DNA of 64,000 nucleotides from contig CM060202.1 of the NCBI GenBank assembly GCA_030562195.1, positions 16,788,317 to 16,852,316 on the forward strand, written 5' to 3'. Both the position numbers and the translations under genes were made by a program. Each line of letters opens with the position of its first letter. The first letter of the stretch is position 1. Shown one piece after another: positions 49,526-64,000 of this stretch. A model generated the notes under the pieces. That model searched no databases. It was not told the origin of the DNA and saw only the letters and a program-made list of their open reading frames with translations. The stretch comes from Nipponacmea schrenckii. Lineage: Eukaryota; Mollusca; Gastropoda; Lottiidae.

Positions 49526-52500
49526 TAAGTGACGATTCTAGCTTTTCACTGCGAGTGATCTAATAAATATTTGATTTTATATTTGTTCATGATTCATATA
49601 CCTAGAGACCATGGTCACAGGAAATTAACAGACCCGTCAGAAAAAATAACAGACATTCAAAAGCCATTAATCATATTTCGACTTATTTTCCAGTCCGTTG
49701 GGAATCACCAAGGCTAGAAAAAGATACGAATAATAATTTCTCGCGGGGATATCATGTCAGAAGACAGAGGACATGGGAATACCACAGAGGGTCATCTTGT
49801 GGTTGTATTGTGACACAGCTCCTCCATTGTCAGTCCGCATTTCATCATTTAATTGACCTCTTAAATTTAAAAGCAGGCTTTATGAGAGGTGAATTAGTGT
49901 AATTTCAACCCATTGAGTTTTGAATTTAGTTGAAACACTGTGAAAATTACCCTCTGACCTCCATGTTCGTCATTGTAGAATTGTTGCAGAAGATCTGCTA
50001 AAAACGCAGTATCTATACCGAAAGCATTATATACCTCAAAACTCAAATTTACACATTAAAATAAAAGTATGAGAAGTCGGTATATGACAAGATTTCTTCT
50101 AAAACTTCTGCCATGGTAATATCATTTCTTGATGACGTATCCCGAGGATGAATGGCAATGGGTAGTTAATGTTAATTGCATTCTAATTCAATTTTAGTAT
50201 CACATTTTAGTAGAAGGCGGATTATGAGAGCGATTAGGGCTATTTAAATTCTTGCCAGTGTAAATCAAGTCTCCCAAGACACCGGAAACAATTTTCCTTT
50301 TCTTTAATGCAATTATAATTTGAGACTCAGTTTGACCTTTGTAATCAAGATAATACTGTGTCGTCACCGTTTGGCACAACTTTTGATGAATGCTCATGTT
50401 ATATCGAATTTATTTTTTATATGGAGGTACATTAAATAAAATAAGCTGTCCTATGATACCTAACAACTCGTTCTCAAATTTTCAGAAACCACATACAAGT
50501 GGTTGCATTTTAGAGCTTTACTTTCGACTTCCGAGATGATTTATAGGACACTAAACACTGCTATCGAGTTAATAGTCAGTAGTTTTTGAATCATATTCAG
50601 AATTTATTATTTCAATGACCGCTACAAGACCAGAACTAAAACACATTATCCAAGGTATTCTATTGATGATATTTTAACAAATAGTTCAAACTTGTCAGTA
50701 CAAGAATACCGCTGTGATGTATATGCGGACTATTTTACGCTTTGATGCGGATGCGAATTAACATGTGGGAGAGCTAAAATCGAGCAACAATGACGTTCAT
50801 CTGAATGAAAAACATCTTTAAAAATCATATGTATTCATCGTTTCAATTGATTAAGTGTGGTCGACCACCTCGACTCAAGGGACTACAGATCAAACTGTGC
50901 ATGTTGATGCGATTATCAATAACTGAAGATGCTTGGATGGAGACGCTTCATGCTCTGAATGCTCCATCACAAGATGACAAGCGCCAGACGAGTATGTATT
51001 GGATGTATCAATTTTCAGAATCGCCTTATTAAATGTAATATGTGAGACATATAAGACATGCATCTAAAGCCTTGAAAATGATGGTCATCTGAGGTCAAAT
51101 GAATTGAATTCTATTACAAAACCTTGTTGTAATATTAGAAATTAATCCTTTCACCCTTGTTCAGATAACTTTGAACTTCTTTGAAACCTTTTCTAAGAAA
51201 TACCAGCCGCATAATATACCCAAGATAGATAATCAACTATAGCACAATGCAAAAAGAAAGCAGTGATATTCAAGTCCAAATATTTCATTGTATTTAAATG
51301 TTAACTAACCTCTTATGTATAGTCCAAGCAATATCAATAAAATTAAACAAGTTCGACGTCTTATATTGAAATTATAAATTATTGTTACCATTAAAAGTAT
51401 CCAGATTGAGAATATTAATGTTTGTGTCACTATACTAATTGAATTTATCACGCTCGCTGTCAATTTAATACTTTTAAATACTATTTACCGTTGACAGATA
51501 AATCTTACCGATTTTGATTAATTTCACCAACACTAGATTTGTTTCTTATTTACAGTTAATTCTACCCCCAAAACTGAAATTGTATCTGAAATTGCAAAGA
51601 TTGCAACGTGACAATATGTTACTGCGGGGAGATTACGTGTCGTTTAAGAGGTATATCTGACAACGCCGTGAAAACCTCTCAACGTTACAGTCACACAATG
51701 ACAAACAAAACCATTCCAATACATTGGTAAACACATGTATAATCACTTTAAACAAAATCATATCATGGGTTGGTGTTTTTAAAACAAATTCTCCCCCGAA
51801 TTAGAAAAAAATTTAGTTTTAAATACTTCCAATATATTTAGCATTGAAATATATTTGAGCAAATTCTTAGTCAATATCTTAAATAGTTCTTAAAACAATA
51901 ATATTGTTGGTTGGGACCATATCATCTCGACTAATCTTAAAATCATATTGTTAAATCCTCAGTGATAACATTTATCAATAAGATGATGCTACATATAGTA
52001 TCTTTTTTTTTCCTTCTTCTAGTTTTTAGTTTCATTTAAAATGAGTCTACTTAACTATGCCTTTGTGCTTGTCAATGTTACAACCTTTCCCCTCAGATAA
52101 AAAAGGTATAAATGTTTTAAAAAAATCTTAATTTCTATAAAAACGAAAAATAAGTATACGTTGAACCATTTTGTAAAGAGAAACATTCATTTTATCCACA
52201 AGCAAACATACAAATCCTATTTTAACAGCTTTCGAGAGTCTGAGAATTCAAAGAATGCTATAGTAACTACTTAATGATTTATTTGCAACTATGATTTGGT
52301 TAAGCGATTTATTGATTATTTTGAAAGCATATCAATCGCGTGGGCTTGTCTAAACTAAGAAAATCGATCAGAAATTGAATGTTTGTTATGAAATTTTAAT
52401 ATTGTCATGTACTTTGTTATAACAATGGAGAGATGACATTAATTACCATAACTCTACATCATTTGTAGCAAAAATTGTTGTTTATTGAAAATAAAAGTCG

Positions 52501-55500
52501 ACAAATTTTCAAGGTCGATTCTTCCACCGTAATAATTTATGTTAGTAGGTTTTGCTCGTTCCCCAGTGAAGGGAATTTTTCGTTTATTTATTTATCATTG
52601 CATTGTATATATTTCTTTTTGAATTTGTGCATTTGACTCAATTATTTTTGTATCTATTATTTTTCGATGCAACCTTTTATTATTTTTTACAATAGTGTTA
52701 ATTTCGAGGATGACATTTCTTCGGAAACCTCTCAGAATCTTTCATTATTTTAATGAATTTTATCTTTATTGTGATCGCGTTAGAACAAACATTCATGAGT
52801 TATGAATATTTTATTTCGTATCTTTGAATTGGTAATAAAGAAACATTTAGCTCGTCCCTTGGGAAGTTGGCATATAGATGGTCGGCGAAACTTTTTAAGT
52901 CATCGATTTGTTAAAGGCCTACTTTAATAATAATGACTCTTTTGTTAAATCTATGCTAATGTCCAAAAACGCCGTTTCTGTTCATTATATGCATTAACTA
53001 TAATTTAGTTGACAATTTGAATAACAATAATTGAGTCTATTTATCAAATACGCATGTTTGATCCTAAGATATATTGAAAACACTTCGACTATGATTCCGC
53101 ACTGCATTAAATCACCATTAGACTTTAAAGGAGAGTACGTCGTTCTGTATCGCTGTAACTGTAACGACAATATAATAGGAACGCACTCAAATAAGTCCAC
53201 TTCATACACGTATTTTTCAAGCTTTCGGGACTTGTTTCATTGAAATGGTTGTGAAATATTAGATGTAGAAGTTCTAAACTTTCCGATGAAGCATGTATTA
53301 AAATAAAACAATATACTCCATTAGTCGACTGGGCTCTTAGTCATTTTCAACAAATTGACTACCACCGTCTTCACTTGAGATGGTATCTTAAGAAAAAAAG
53401 AACATTTCCAATGAAAAAATCGATACCTTTACACAATGTGTAAATTTCAACAGACAAAAACTACACCTTAGTCATTACAGTAAAAAATCGTGAAAATTTG
53501 AATTTCAATTTCTTGGTCTCGGTTTTTGAAGTGAAATGGCGACAGTCTCTTACTTCAGCTGAATTAAAATAAAACTCATTCAATTTGAAGCCATATCATA
53601 ATAGTTCTGGTAAAACACTCGACTATCATTTCTATTAAGTTAATTGTAGCCTTCCTCGGGGATTAAAAGTTGCCTGCAAATTGGTTCCGAAGAAAAAAAA
53701 ATATTAATGACCTTACGAGCTGATGTCATATTGATACAATACTATTTACATTAGACTAATATCTCCCAGGATGATTCCTGATACTTTTGGAATAAGATAA
53801 TTCCATCGTAAATATTGGTTTAATATCAATACTTAATATACTCGAGAAGTAGATAAAACAGACCTAATGATATTGCTTTGACTGAAATTATACTGCGATG
53901 GTAGAAGTATTGGTCCTTAGTAATTCAACTCATAATCCGTTCAAACATATCATTTTCTGTTCCAGAAATGGTAAAAATCACGACAACAAAGTTTTAGCAA
54001 TAGGTACATATACTAAACTACGTTGAGGTTTTAACAGTATTATAAAACACATTAAGAGTGAATACTAAAAACGAAAATTACAATGCGTTTCATAAATGAC
54101 AAAACTCCATAGATTTATAGATAGATGTATATTACATATTCGTTAATGTTCTGGTGGGAATTTGATAATGACTTTTTCTCTTACATACGATTGCAGCTAT
54201 TTTAATTTGATTTATATCATTAGTATCCAGAGAACTACTAAACAGTATCTCTATATATCTCAATTTATCGCCATCTATTTCAATAGAATGTTCTTAAAAT
54301 CGTTGCAATGAAATAAATTGGATATAACTTAATACAATAAGTATATAGCTAGTGTGTTTCAAGAACGAACATTATCTTAAAAACAAATTGCAGAAGTACC
54401 TGCTCTAGATTGCTCTGAAACATGACATGGAAGTACAATAAGACTCCTAGTGTACAAATAAAGTCTTATAAAAAAAAGTCATAAAACCTTAATGGAAGGT
54501 TTGTGACCCATTGCGACATTAAATTACACTATTCATCAATGATATTTAACGTCCATGTTCAGAAATTTGATTCTGACTTTTCAAAGTGAATTAAAAATGA
54601 ATAAATATGACTACATACAAACAATAAATGACTTTAAGTATGACTATCCCATATGATTCCAATTATTCAGACTATTGCATATACTTTCCAATTATCGACT
54701 CAAACCAACCTTAACAAAATATTAATCATTGTCTCTATTGTTTTCTTTTTTTTTTCAAAGACATATCCATTAATTAAGCTCAAGTCGGTTTGTTCCGCAT
54801 GAAAAATTGATTTCAAAGCATGATGACAATAGAGCCTAGCTGGCAGTGACAGAAGCAAATATGAGATACGGTTCTCTAATTGTTTTTAAAGATTGTTATT
54901 GATTTTCGATGACATGTCACCAAGATATCCTCGTTCAATTCCTTATAAATTTCCTTTGACATTATGAAATATGAAGCATACCTTACCTTCTGTTAAGTAA
55001 AATAATATCGTAATATATATCCAATCGATTGATTTAGCTAGTATTAGTAATGCTATATGTATATCCGACTTTAAGAATGTTTTTAATCACTGAGTTTACG
55101 ATATAAGTACTCGAGAGGTTAATACCATATATAAACAAACTAAACTGATACACCACTGGTTGACAGTGACCAGTAGAACCAACCAATCAAAATCCACCTT
55201 TTAATGTCACAGTCCAACACCTTCAGATAGACTCAATTTACCCAGACATGAGGTCTAATACGAGAAGAACTATCTGTTTGTGTTGATCGCGACTATGTAT
55301 ATATATTTGACGATAATAGTGACTATTGGGCGTGATGAACTAGTCAATTGAAAAAAAGCGTAAAAATTAAACATTGGATTTTGTATCCTACAATGGTGTA
55401 CTCTCACATAAAACTTTTTTGAAATTTCACATAAAACAATACTTACAGAAGGATAAATTTCCTAATTCCCATAAAACATAATATTAGGGAAGAACAAATT

Positions 55501-58500
55501 TCCCATAAAAGTTGAACTTCAAATATGCCAGAATTCTATATTTTCCAATGGAAGTTTCACTGAATTAACAACAAAATCATATGGATAGAATGAATCTCTC
55601 CGACCTAACTGAATGCAAGTTCAAATGTAGGCAGTCTATTAAACATTAACACTTTTAACGTTTTAGTTCCACATTGCTCTTTCATAATTTATGGAGTTTC
55701 TGAACATTCATGTAGTTCACCATAACCTAGTTAGGTCTATTCCCATGATACTCGTCATAAATAGAATTGGAAACTTTTCTTTGATTATTGCGTTTAAAAG
55801 ATTTTATATTTCTTTGATAACTAATACTTAGTCATTTGCAAAAGTTGGTCAAACGGACTCTTCAGTGCATGTCATATTTAAATGAAAACTTTCATGTACC
55901 AGATAAGGTCATTAATTATGTGGAGATGTTTATGCAGATGTTTTTTCATCTAGAATTGTTTACTTATATCTTCTCTCCCCTAGAAAATAAAGGTTTTTCA
56001 ATTACACGATGAATATCCAAAACGTACAACGTAACTGAATCCCTGGTCGGGGAGTGTATTAGGATTGCCTCTTTAAGCCATGCAATCTGATATGACCTTT
56101 ATCAGATCGTTGTCAGTCGACATGGATTAGCAAAGATACGCATTACGGCTAGTAATATGATATATTTTGACTCATTGTCTATATTCGTCATACCTATAAC
56201 AACAGTGGTAATTGTTACCACCAACTACATGGAGGTACATAGTCAAAATGTTATTGGGTACTTTGAAAAGTAACATTTGTATAACTTGCTAATACATCAT
56301 TTTTTAAATCTTAATTCGTCCGGTTTAGTGTATCAAGAGAAATTTACTAGAATATAATCGAAGGAGTTTTTATGCCATGTTTTTAAAAATATATGTATAT
56401 TATTGCCTCAATAGTTTGAGAATCGTTTGCAATATCTTGTCCTACTGGAGCAAGGGTGATTTTATCTGCTTTATGACCAAAATGTTTTATGCTTATACGT
56501 GCATGTTGTGTCTCTCTGTTCGCGGTCGACAGTTTTACAAAGTTCGAAATCGTCAAGTTTATCAAATCGTGTAAATTCGGGCCAAAGTCAAGTGTTTTCA
56601 GTTTAAACAGATTAAAGGATAATCCAACAGTAAAAAGAACGGCGACGAGACTAATCGAATTGTGGATAAACCCTACTTGAATTCCCTTTCTCTCCTGATC
56701 CGCAAACCTCCAATATCTTAAATCAACAAGTAATAACCTTTTGCCAGTAAAAGTGTGTGGAGACTGTAGCCTTTTGCAGACGACGTTGATTTGTAATAGG
56801 AAAGTGTTAGGATTTAAGAAATTTAAACAAACAATGCATTCTCAAAATCTCACTCCTTTGAGGAATTAAGGCCTTACGCCATACGTAAACACTCTATATA
56901 ATATCAACATGGAGGTGTTGCAGAAGAATAAGTAAACCGTTGAATATAATCAATATTTGGATAGAGTTTCAAATGGTGACATCTTCTGTTACATATTTTT
57001 TTTTTGTTATTGACTATTCAGATAATATGCCACATTTGTTCAGAATGTCGCCATAAGGATTCGTCTCGTCTCGAATACAGTGTGTTTGAGATTTACAAGT
57101 GTACACTGCGACGAAACTTATTGCATTGGTGTTGGCATCTTAATAACAGTAACTTGTCAAATTTGTAACATGTCAACGATGTTTTCTAGCTATTTTCTCT
57201 CAATATTGACTAAAGCTAATACAAATTTAAGATGTAACTTCCGTCGATGTCAGTATGAGACCGCCTAAACCGCATTTTCCCGACGCTGTCACTGATTTTT
57301 TACAAGCTATTTATTTAAATGCTTATTTTGTTATAGTTGTAGGTGAATAAGGGATTCTTTTTATATCAATCATTTTTTTTTTTGTTAATCAATGATTTGG
57401 CTTAACGATTATAGAAGACATTTAAGAATTGCATCTGCAAGAAATTTGATTGAAGGCAAACCTTTAACGTGGATAGAAACAGATGTAAACCCCACGTTCT
57501 GAATGTATTATAGAATATTAATTAAAGTCGATGTACATTGCTGGCTATAACGATATATAAAAAGATAACTGAGTCACGTACTAATTTGTATTTTTATATT
57601 TCGATAAGGCAAAAAACTGAAAGAAAAATGGAAAGCCGTGACACGTCTTAACTGAAATAAAAAATCAAATAACCTGAAACTGATCTATAAAATGATCGAA
57701 CACCTGAAGTATGACTTCATATTTTGCTTTTGATATTTTTGTAGTTAAATTGATGGTGATTACTTCATGTTGAATCACCTGAGGAATTATGGATTGAATA
57801 TTGTCAGTATTGTGTAGAAATAGTAATATTAATGCATATATTATATTTGATATGATCTATGACTAATGTGCAATAATTATGTTACTGGTGAAACTTATTC
57901 CATAAAATATGAATACCGAACAATATTAAACAGAATTACATGACATAATGATGTATTGTTATCGACCACCCTGATATCCATTAGCACTTTATATCTCAGA
58001 ATCTTTAATACTTGTTATTTGGTTTAATTCCGACATTCAATATGTACTTTTTCGATTTAATCATTATATTCTGATGCATTCTGTCACTGAGGAGTAGTGG
58101 TTTGCGTTAAATTTTTTGAATAAAGTTAGTTTTTTTCCGCCAAGAACAGAGATCGAAGAATTCAAAATACGATTGATTTACATTATCAAAAATGCATTGC
58201 ATCGTTGGAAAAACGTGACATGTCTGGTCTCGTGACAAGGATTAAATATGTACGAACAGCATTTAACATATATTTTGATATATTATGTTTCCATGTTCTG
58301 GGGATCAGACCTATCGTGAAATCGACACCCAGATTCAATTATTGATCCAGGCATTGATAGAAACCAATTGTTCGTCGATAAAGTTTCATCGACTGTGTCA
58401 TGTTGCATGGTGTTGACACTTTTATCCCAGACTAATTGTATTAGGTCCGGGACTATCTTATCCGCCACCTTACTTGTTCATCTTATCATAGTCAAGACTT

Positions 58501-61500
58501 ATATTAACCCTTTTCAGATGCCAAATTTTAACCCTTTATACCTGGTGATAAAATCTATGTTTCTTCATTGTCTTTAATAAGTAAAAAATAAACAAGGCAA
58601 ATCTAATTTAGTCCTGACAATGAACTTGGAAGTCTATATCTGGTCAATATTACATATTGTGTTGTAACAGCGATATACGATATCGTGTGTTTATTTCTGT
58701 TTACTTGTATTTTATGGTCGATTTAAAGTTGTATTTTTGACTTATATCTGATATAGAGGAAATGTAAAGTTTATATTTCTCATTGTACTAGTTGTCAAGG
58801 TTTACATTTTCACATTACAATTTTCCTTTATAATTATCCTGATTTTGTGTCAAATTTGCGTATATTTACAGATACCTGAAGTTCCTGAGATTCTTTGATA
58901 AAACCAAATCATGATGTCTTAATCTACCATACCATCTAGGCAACATGGTTTTTTAAGTAAGAAGGTCATAATCTGGCCTTCCTTTTTTGAATAACAGAAC
59001 AGAAGACATAAGCGTTAGACCGGAAATAGGAGTAGTGCAACTAGAATTTATACGATACACATACAAAGACTAGACCATCTCATCCCCATTCATTTCATTT
59101 TAACATTAAAATGTAAAACCCAAGTGTTATACACTTAGTTAAGTACATGTAGCAGTTTTTCGCAAAAATGCCCTGTTGTTCTTTCAAAAAAGACCACATG
59201 ATTTGATATTTCAGAAAGCTCATTAATGTTTATAGCAAATGTTGTACTCATGTGTAATAATATTTGAATAACAACATAATATATACTAAATACAAGATAT
59301 ATTAAGTCAATGAAACCGCGTCATACACATTTTATGTTATTGTTATGACTGTTTAGTTATTCAACTAAATAACTGCCATTTGATAGTTTTCCATAAAATA
59401 AAATTACGTATTATTTCCTTCAGCTTTTGCTTCGTTCATTTGTGATGTATATTATGAGCAGTAACAACATTGTAAGGCTTTTATTTACATTGATACCCCA
59501 TTGCTTAAAAGTATCCATCGTAAAAATTTACGGGTTATTAATTTGTAGGACTCGAGGAATTCATATATTTCCATTTCAAACAACTTCCATCTTCAGCGAA
59601 CCGACCAGTCTTTTATCGAACTTTATAAGGAATTAGTGGTATCTCATTTAGCTCAACACTAATGTTTTCAGTCCAGGGTTCAATCTCGTCATAGGTCGAA
59701 ATAACTCTGTTCCCCTTGTGATGCAGATCTTAGTGGCTTCCATGGAAAAAGCAACTAGTCAACTAGTTTTCTACAGACAGTGCAAGTTAAGGATCTCTTG
59801 ACAGTTGGGAATAGAAAAAAAAAACAGTGATTGATATGATCTGCTTTCAAAAGTGAAATAAACATGACATGTTTATTACAATTCAATTCAATTAACTATC
59901 AGATTTACATTGACTGATAATTATCGGAAAACTGATATAATGTTTCTATCATTATACAATTATTGTCTATATTGTTAAAATCAATTTCATCATAATGAAG
60001 ACAAACAAAGATACAATAATGTATGTTGCTGTGTATGTTACAAATGTTAGTTTAGGCTGTTTTATTAACCAATGCAGTGAAATGTTCAATTAAGGAATGC
60101 AGTAACGATCTGGCACATTGGTTCGAGAATTTCGATACATCGGAGGTGGTTGAATGCCAAAAACGACTGCATTATAGCATAGCGAATAATCGAAAGTAAT
60201 ATTGACATTTACAAAACATATCTTAACTATACTTATGTGGTAAAATCATCTTTTAAAGAAATAATCAAAGAACAGTGACAACTAGAGAGTTTCAGACAGT
60301 ATTATTACGTGCTGATCAGTTTGTCAGTTATTACGATTTGTATATTCATGTGAAACAAACATCATTATCGTATGACATTGCTTGCTAATGAGTTGTTTTA
60401 TTCCAAATTGCAATTTTAATGTGAGTTATCGTTGTTTTATTTAATGTTATAAGTGATGACTTTATTGTTAAATACATTTTTAATAAGCAGTTAATTTGTT
60501 TGACAATTGAATTTGTTTTTTACAATACAGAATATGACATTTCAAAAGATTGTATGATTATTGTCAAGCTAAGATATTTGAGCACATCCACGATTCATTC
60601 AAACCCTTATATACGAAGTGTCCATTTTTTTTAGAGGTAGAATACATTAGAATTTATTCTATGAATGTCAGGGTGTTGGGTGTGGTGCGGTCGAAGTTGC
60701 CCTTGGCGCTTAACAAGTACTGTATTCGGTCCTTAACTAAAAGCAGAAAAAGCAATTGATATATCTAAAACATACATACACTTAAACCTTCATATTGAAA
60801 TAAAAAATGCCCAACTTTAACCCTGGTTTCCTCGAAACAATACTTGCACAAATTACCACCTGTGTAGGTAACGCAAAAAATAGATTCCAGAAAAGTTTGA
60901 TTTTGAACTTAAAAAGTGTCTTTCTACTTTCAGTTATATTTAACGTTACTGTATTTTGACACGAAATAGCTCACACATAATACAGTTTTAAACATCCACG
61001 TGTACTCGAGAAAATATCAAATTGGCCTTTTCTCTTTTCTCGCCTTTTAATTATCTTCAATACGATCAGTAAATCACTTGAAATCTTAAAACAGTTAGCA
61101 CAATAGTCGGCTGAAGATGAAAGCATTCTTTTCCTCTATGGTGTAATTAATTTCAGACAATTAACCGATTATATCTATTGTCTTATGTGTTAAACACACG
61201 TCATATATCACTTATAGATCGCCATTTAACGTCGGGCTTAGCAATTTCTAACTTTCGTCATAGGATACGCGATCCTCTCTAGGGGCTAAATGCTTATAGT
61301 CTTTATAATAAGTACGTTAGACGACACCGCGATAATAAAACTAGCCTTAAAAGCTAACAATTATACGATTATCAAATTTCCCATCTAATAAACTGAGTAT
61401 TTTTTACTCCCTTTCTATTGTCCAAGTAATATTAACCCCTGTCTGCTAAGAATGTTTATGACCTTTTTTTGTTTAAGGCACCTCTGCGACTAGGTTATTT

Positions 61501-64000
61501 GATCCCAAGGTGTATTATTTCGGGGTTAAGACTAGTTATCTATGACCATTAAGGGAGCTCAAACACTAGAACCATCTTAATATAATTATACGAATTTGGA
61601 AGTAATAAAACAAACTGGGCTTATTTAATTAAAGAGATATCACAATTTGCGTCCAAAAGAAATTCCGGACGTTTGCACCGTAACTGAATACTCGACCACC
61701 ACATAAAAATGTCATTTAAGAAATTTTGCTGTAAATGTATAGTAAGGAGGAAATTAAAGCATTACCAAGGAATTAAATTGAACTCTAATGATGAAGGAAT
61801 TCGTCTGACGAGGGATAAGCAGATTACCAACTAAGCTTAATGTGAATATAAACACATGCTATAAAAAAATTACCGTTAGGATCAAAATCTAATGGCTATT
61901 TGTTCGACTCGAGAAAACGGTGCTTGTATTATGATAGAAATTCAGATTGAAAACAATTTCTGTTTTGTCAAATTGAAATAAGCTTTCTTGTAAGATAATC
62001 TGAGAAAAGTGGGGTTGATCTTCCAATCTACTTCGATTAACTCTGCGGGGTATATCGTTATTCAACTCTTCAAATCACCAGGTGACGTGTAGCCCCTTAT
62101 ATCACATGCATATTACACGCTAGTCTACTTTAGTACCTTGCCTAACTGTCTAGAACTTCAGCAATGGGAATATAGTATCATAATCTTAATTTTACAGACT
62201 GACATACAGGAATATGTAGGTGACCCCATAATTTCTTCTGTCAATGTATAGACATGACTGAGGACTTCATATTTATTTAGCTTGAAAACAAATATGTTCA
62301 ATTTGAAATAGCTTCCGACTTCAAATGTAATGGTAAGCTCAAGAAAGTATGACTTATCCTTTTTATCGTTTTTATTATTCATTTTCAGTCGCTGAAATGA
62401 CGAGGTAAATCATGGATGAGAAGTATTTCAGATCATTTCAATTTAAACCAAATACATAAAATTAAACTTAATAATGCGAGCTGTTTGATAACACTGATTC
62501 ATTATTAGGAAGTCTATGCATTAATCGTCAATATTGCCAACATGTGCGAGAAAGCCATTCATGTGACCAAATGTGTTTTTAATCTGAGTCGATTATTAAG
62601 TCTGATAGGATTGTTAACCAGCAGATACTACAACGAAATGTCAATACACCATACAACAAGATAAGCAACTGGACTTGTCGAATATTAACTGACTCATTTA
62701 CTCAATAATGGCACGACCTTATTTGGTTTCGTATCTATTCATAGCAATTGATTCGAAACTATCGCTACCATTCTTCTCTGACTCCACATTAAGCTACCAT
62801 CAAATTTCAGGTGAACAATGAAGAGCAGCTTAAGGGTAAACAACGTTGTGGGATAAGTGCGGCTTTTGTCGCATCTGGTACTTGAATGGGTCCATTCGTA
62901 TCGCCTCTAAAGATGTTAATTTCACACCTGACCAAATGTCCATCAAAATGGACTTTAGCATTGTTTTTCAACAGGCTTATAGCGTGACGGAACTATTTAT
63001 TAGAAATTGTGTCTCAAATCGCCTACCTGCTGTTATCACATTTCATTAAAAAGTATTTTTGAAGTCGTTTATAATAAATTAGTTATTTGATCTAAATGTA
63101 AAATTTGTCAATGGTTTATTTCAAACGCCTATTGTTATCTCCTGGATGTTGTTCTTTGATACGACCTTATTTGCCTGATTGTTCATCTGAGAGGGTTTTG
63201 TTCGGAAAAACCCACTTGAACTAATAAATAACAATCTAAATCATTGTAACAGGCCATCGTTTTCAAAACGGAAACTCACGAAAGAAGGCAATTAAGTTTT
63301 TTGAAAGAACCATTTAAATCGAAGTTATAACAACAAATTTGCACCCCTTCAAATTATTATTGGTATTAATGTTCATTAAAGGATAGATCTTGTCTCAAAG
63401 AACTATCTCAAGGCATAACTAAACAATGCGACTTTTCTAGGCATTGTATGGAGATATTTTTATATATTAAAGAATCATTCACATACAAAAGTATTATTAT
63501 ATATACATGTATGTACCTATATAAGTCAATATAAAAAACAAAACGGTATAGGCTGTTTGGATTTGTTTTTATGGGGAACTTAAACAGACAGTCGCAGAGT
63601 GCTATGAGGTGTTTTAAAAAGTAAATACTGTTTTTCACGAACATATCTAAAGCTTTAGTCGGTCAGATTTACAAGTATATTATGAATAATTATTAAGACT
63701 GAGGCCAAGACTAATTCTTCCATATATTGGTATGGTATCTGTCTTTGATGGTATCTATTGCAATATCATATCCATTGATCTGTTTGTCTTACTATTACAA
63801 TAGAATATGGCTTAGATGAGAGCGATAACTAGATACACTTTTATGTTTATTACAAGTAATAAAGTTTTTATTAACTGCTTGTGTTATAGAATATATTACC
63901 TAAGGGTATCATTTGGAACAGATAATCATCTTTAAGCAGCTACTTTGGACACCTTCACCAACACATGTCTTACATAATTCAGTAGAAATCTGATTTTATC
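49526..64000. other. Long non-coding stretch upstream of gene 2
   Basis: About 14.5 kb of AT-rich DNA. Every open frame is short (under 80 codons), overlaps other frames and resembles no protein I know. No transposon ends, tRNA or other RNA gene could be supported. Several A or T runs of 10 or more occur (for example near 57000 and 57370). It may be an intron or regulatory flank of gene 2, or plain intergenic DNA. Confidence 0.5.

Noticed and set aside
59640..59715. tRNA-like words (TTAGCTCAACA and GGGTTCAATCTC)
   Set aside because: Spacing and stems do not form a cloverleaf. At best it is a decayed tRNA-derived repeat.

Overview
The window is animal nuclear DNA, AT-rich and gene-poor, with spliceosomal introns and long non-coding stretches. 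Its two genes are protocadherins with a CX5C loop in the first cadherin repeat. They resemble seven-repeat (delta-1-like) protocadherins, and most of each protein lies in one giant first exon. Base composition, intron sizes and degenerate transposon relics suggest a lophotrochozoan, probably a mollusc. That placement is inferred and was not tested by any search.

Layout. Gene 1 (plus strand) has exons at 58-2799, 10224-10338 and 11783-12144 and encodes 1072 residues. Gene 2 (minus strand) has exons at 47977-45269, 44761-44641 and 44317-43830 and encodes 1105 residues. The genes are convergent paralogs separated by about 31.7 kb. Both have the same two intron phases (0 then 1), seven cadherin repeats, one membrane segment starting near residue 798, and a second exon carrying an SDSGKG motif. 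They differ in intron length (7.4 and 1.4 kb against 0.5 and 0.3 kb) and have unrelated third-exon tails.

The DNA between and around the genes shows no other convincing coding sequence. It holds two mobile elements with recognisable ends. The first is an 827-bp internally deleted, hAT-like element (24411-25237) with 13-bp inverted ends, flanking ATAAAA, and a short protein fragment. The second is a 2549-bp foldback element (38329-40877) with long inverted termini, a perfect 7-bp target duplication (GGAGTTT), and two oppositely oriented arrays of a 21-bp minisatellite. Several degenerate tandem and dispersed repeats lie elsewhere. The 16 kb upstream of gene 2 contains nothing I recognise as a gene.

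Function. Both proteins should sit at the cell surface and mediate calcium-dependent adhesion or recognition through their cadherin repeats. Their tails carry different signalling motifs: an RVSF phosphatase-1 docking match and a proline-rich stretch in gene 2, and a PPPPY/LPPPP proline motif in gene 1. This suggests similar adhesive parts coupled to different intracellular partners.
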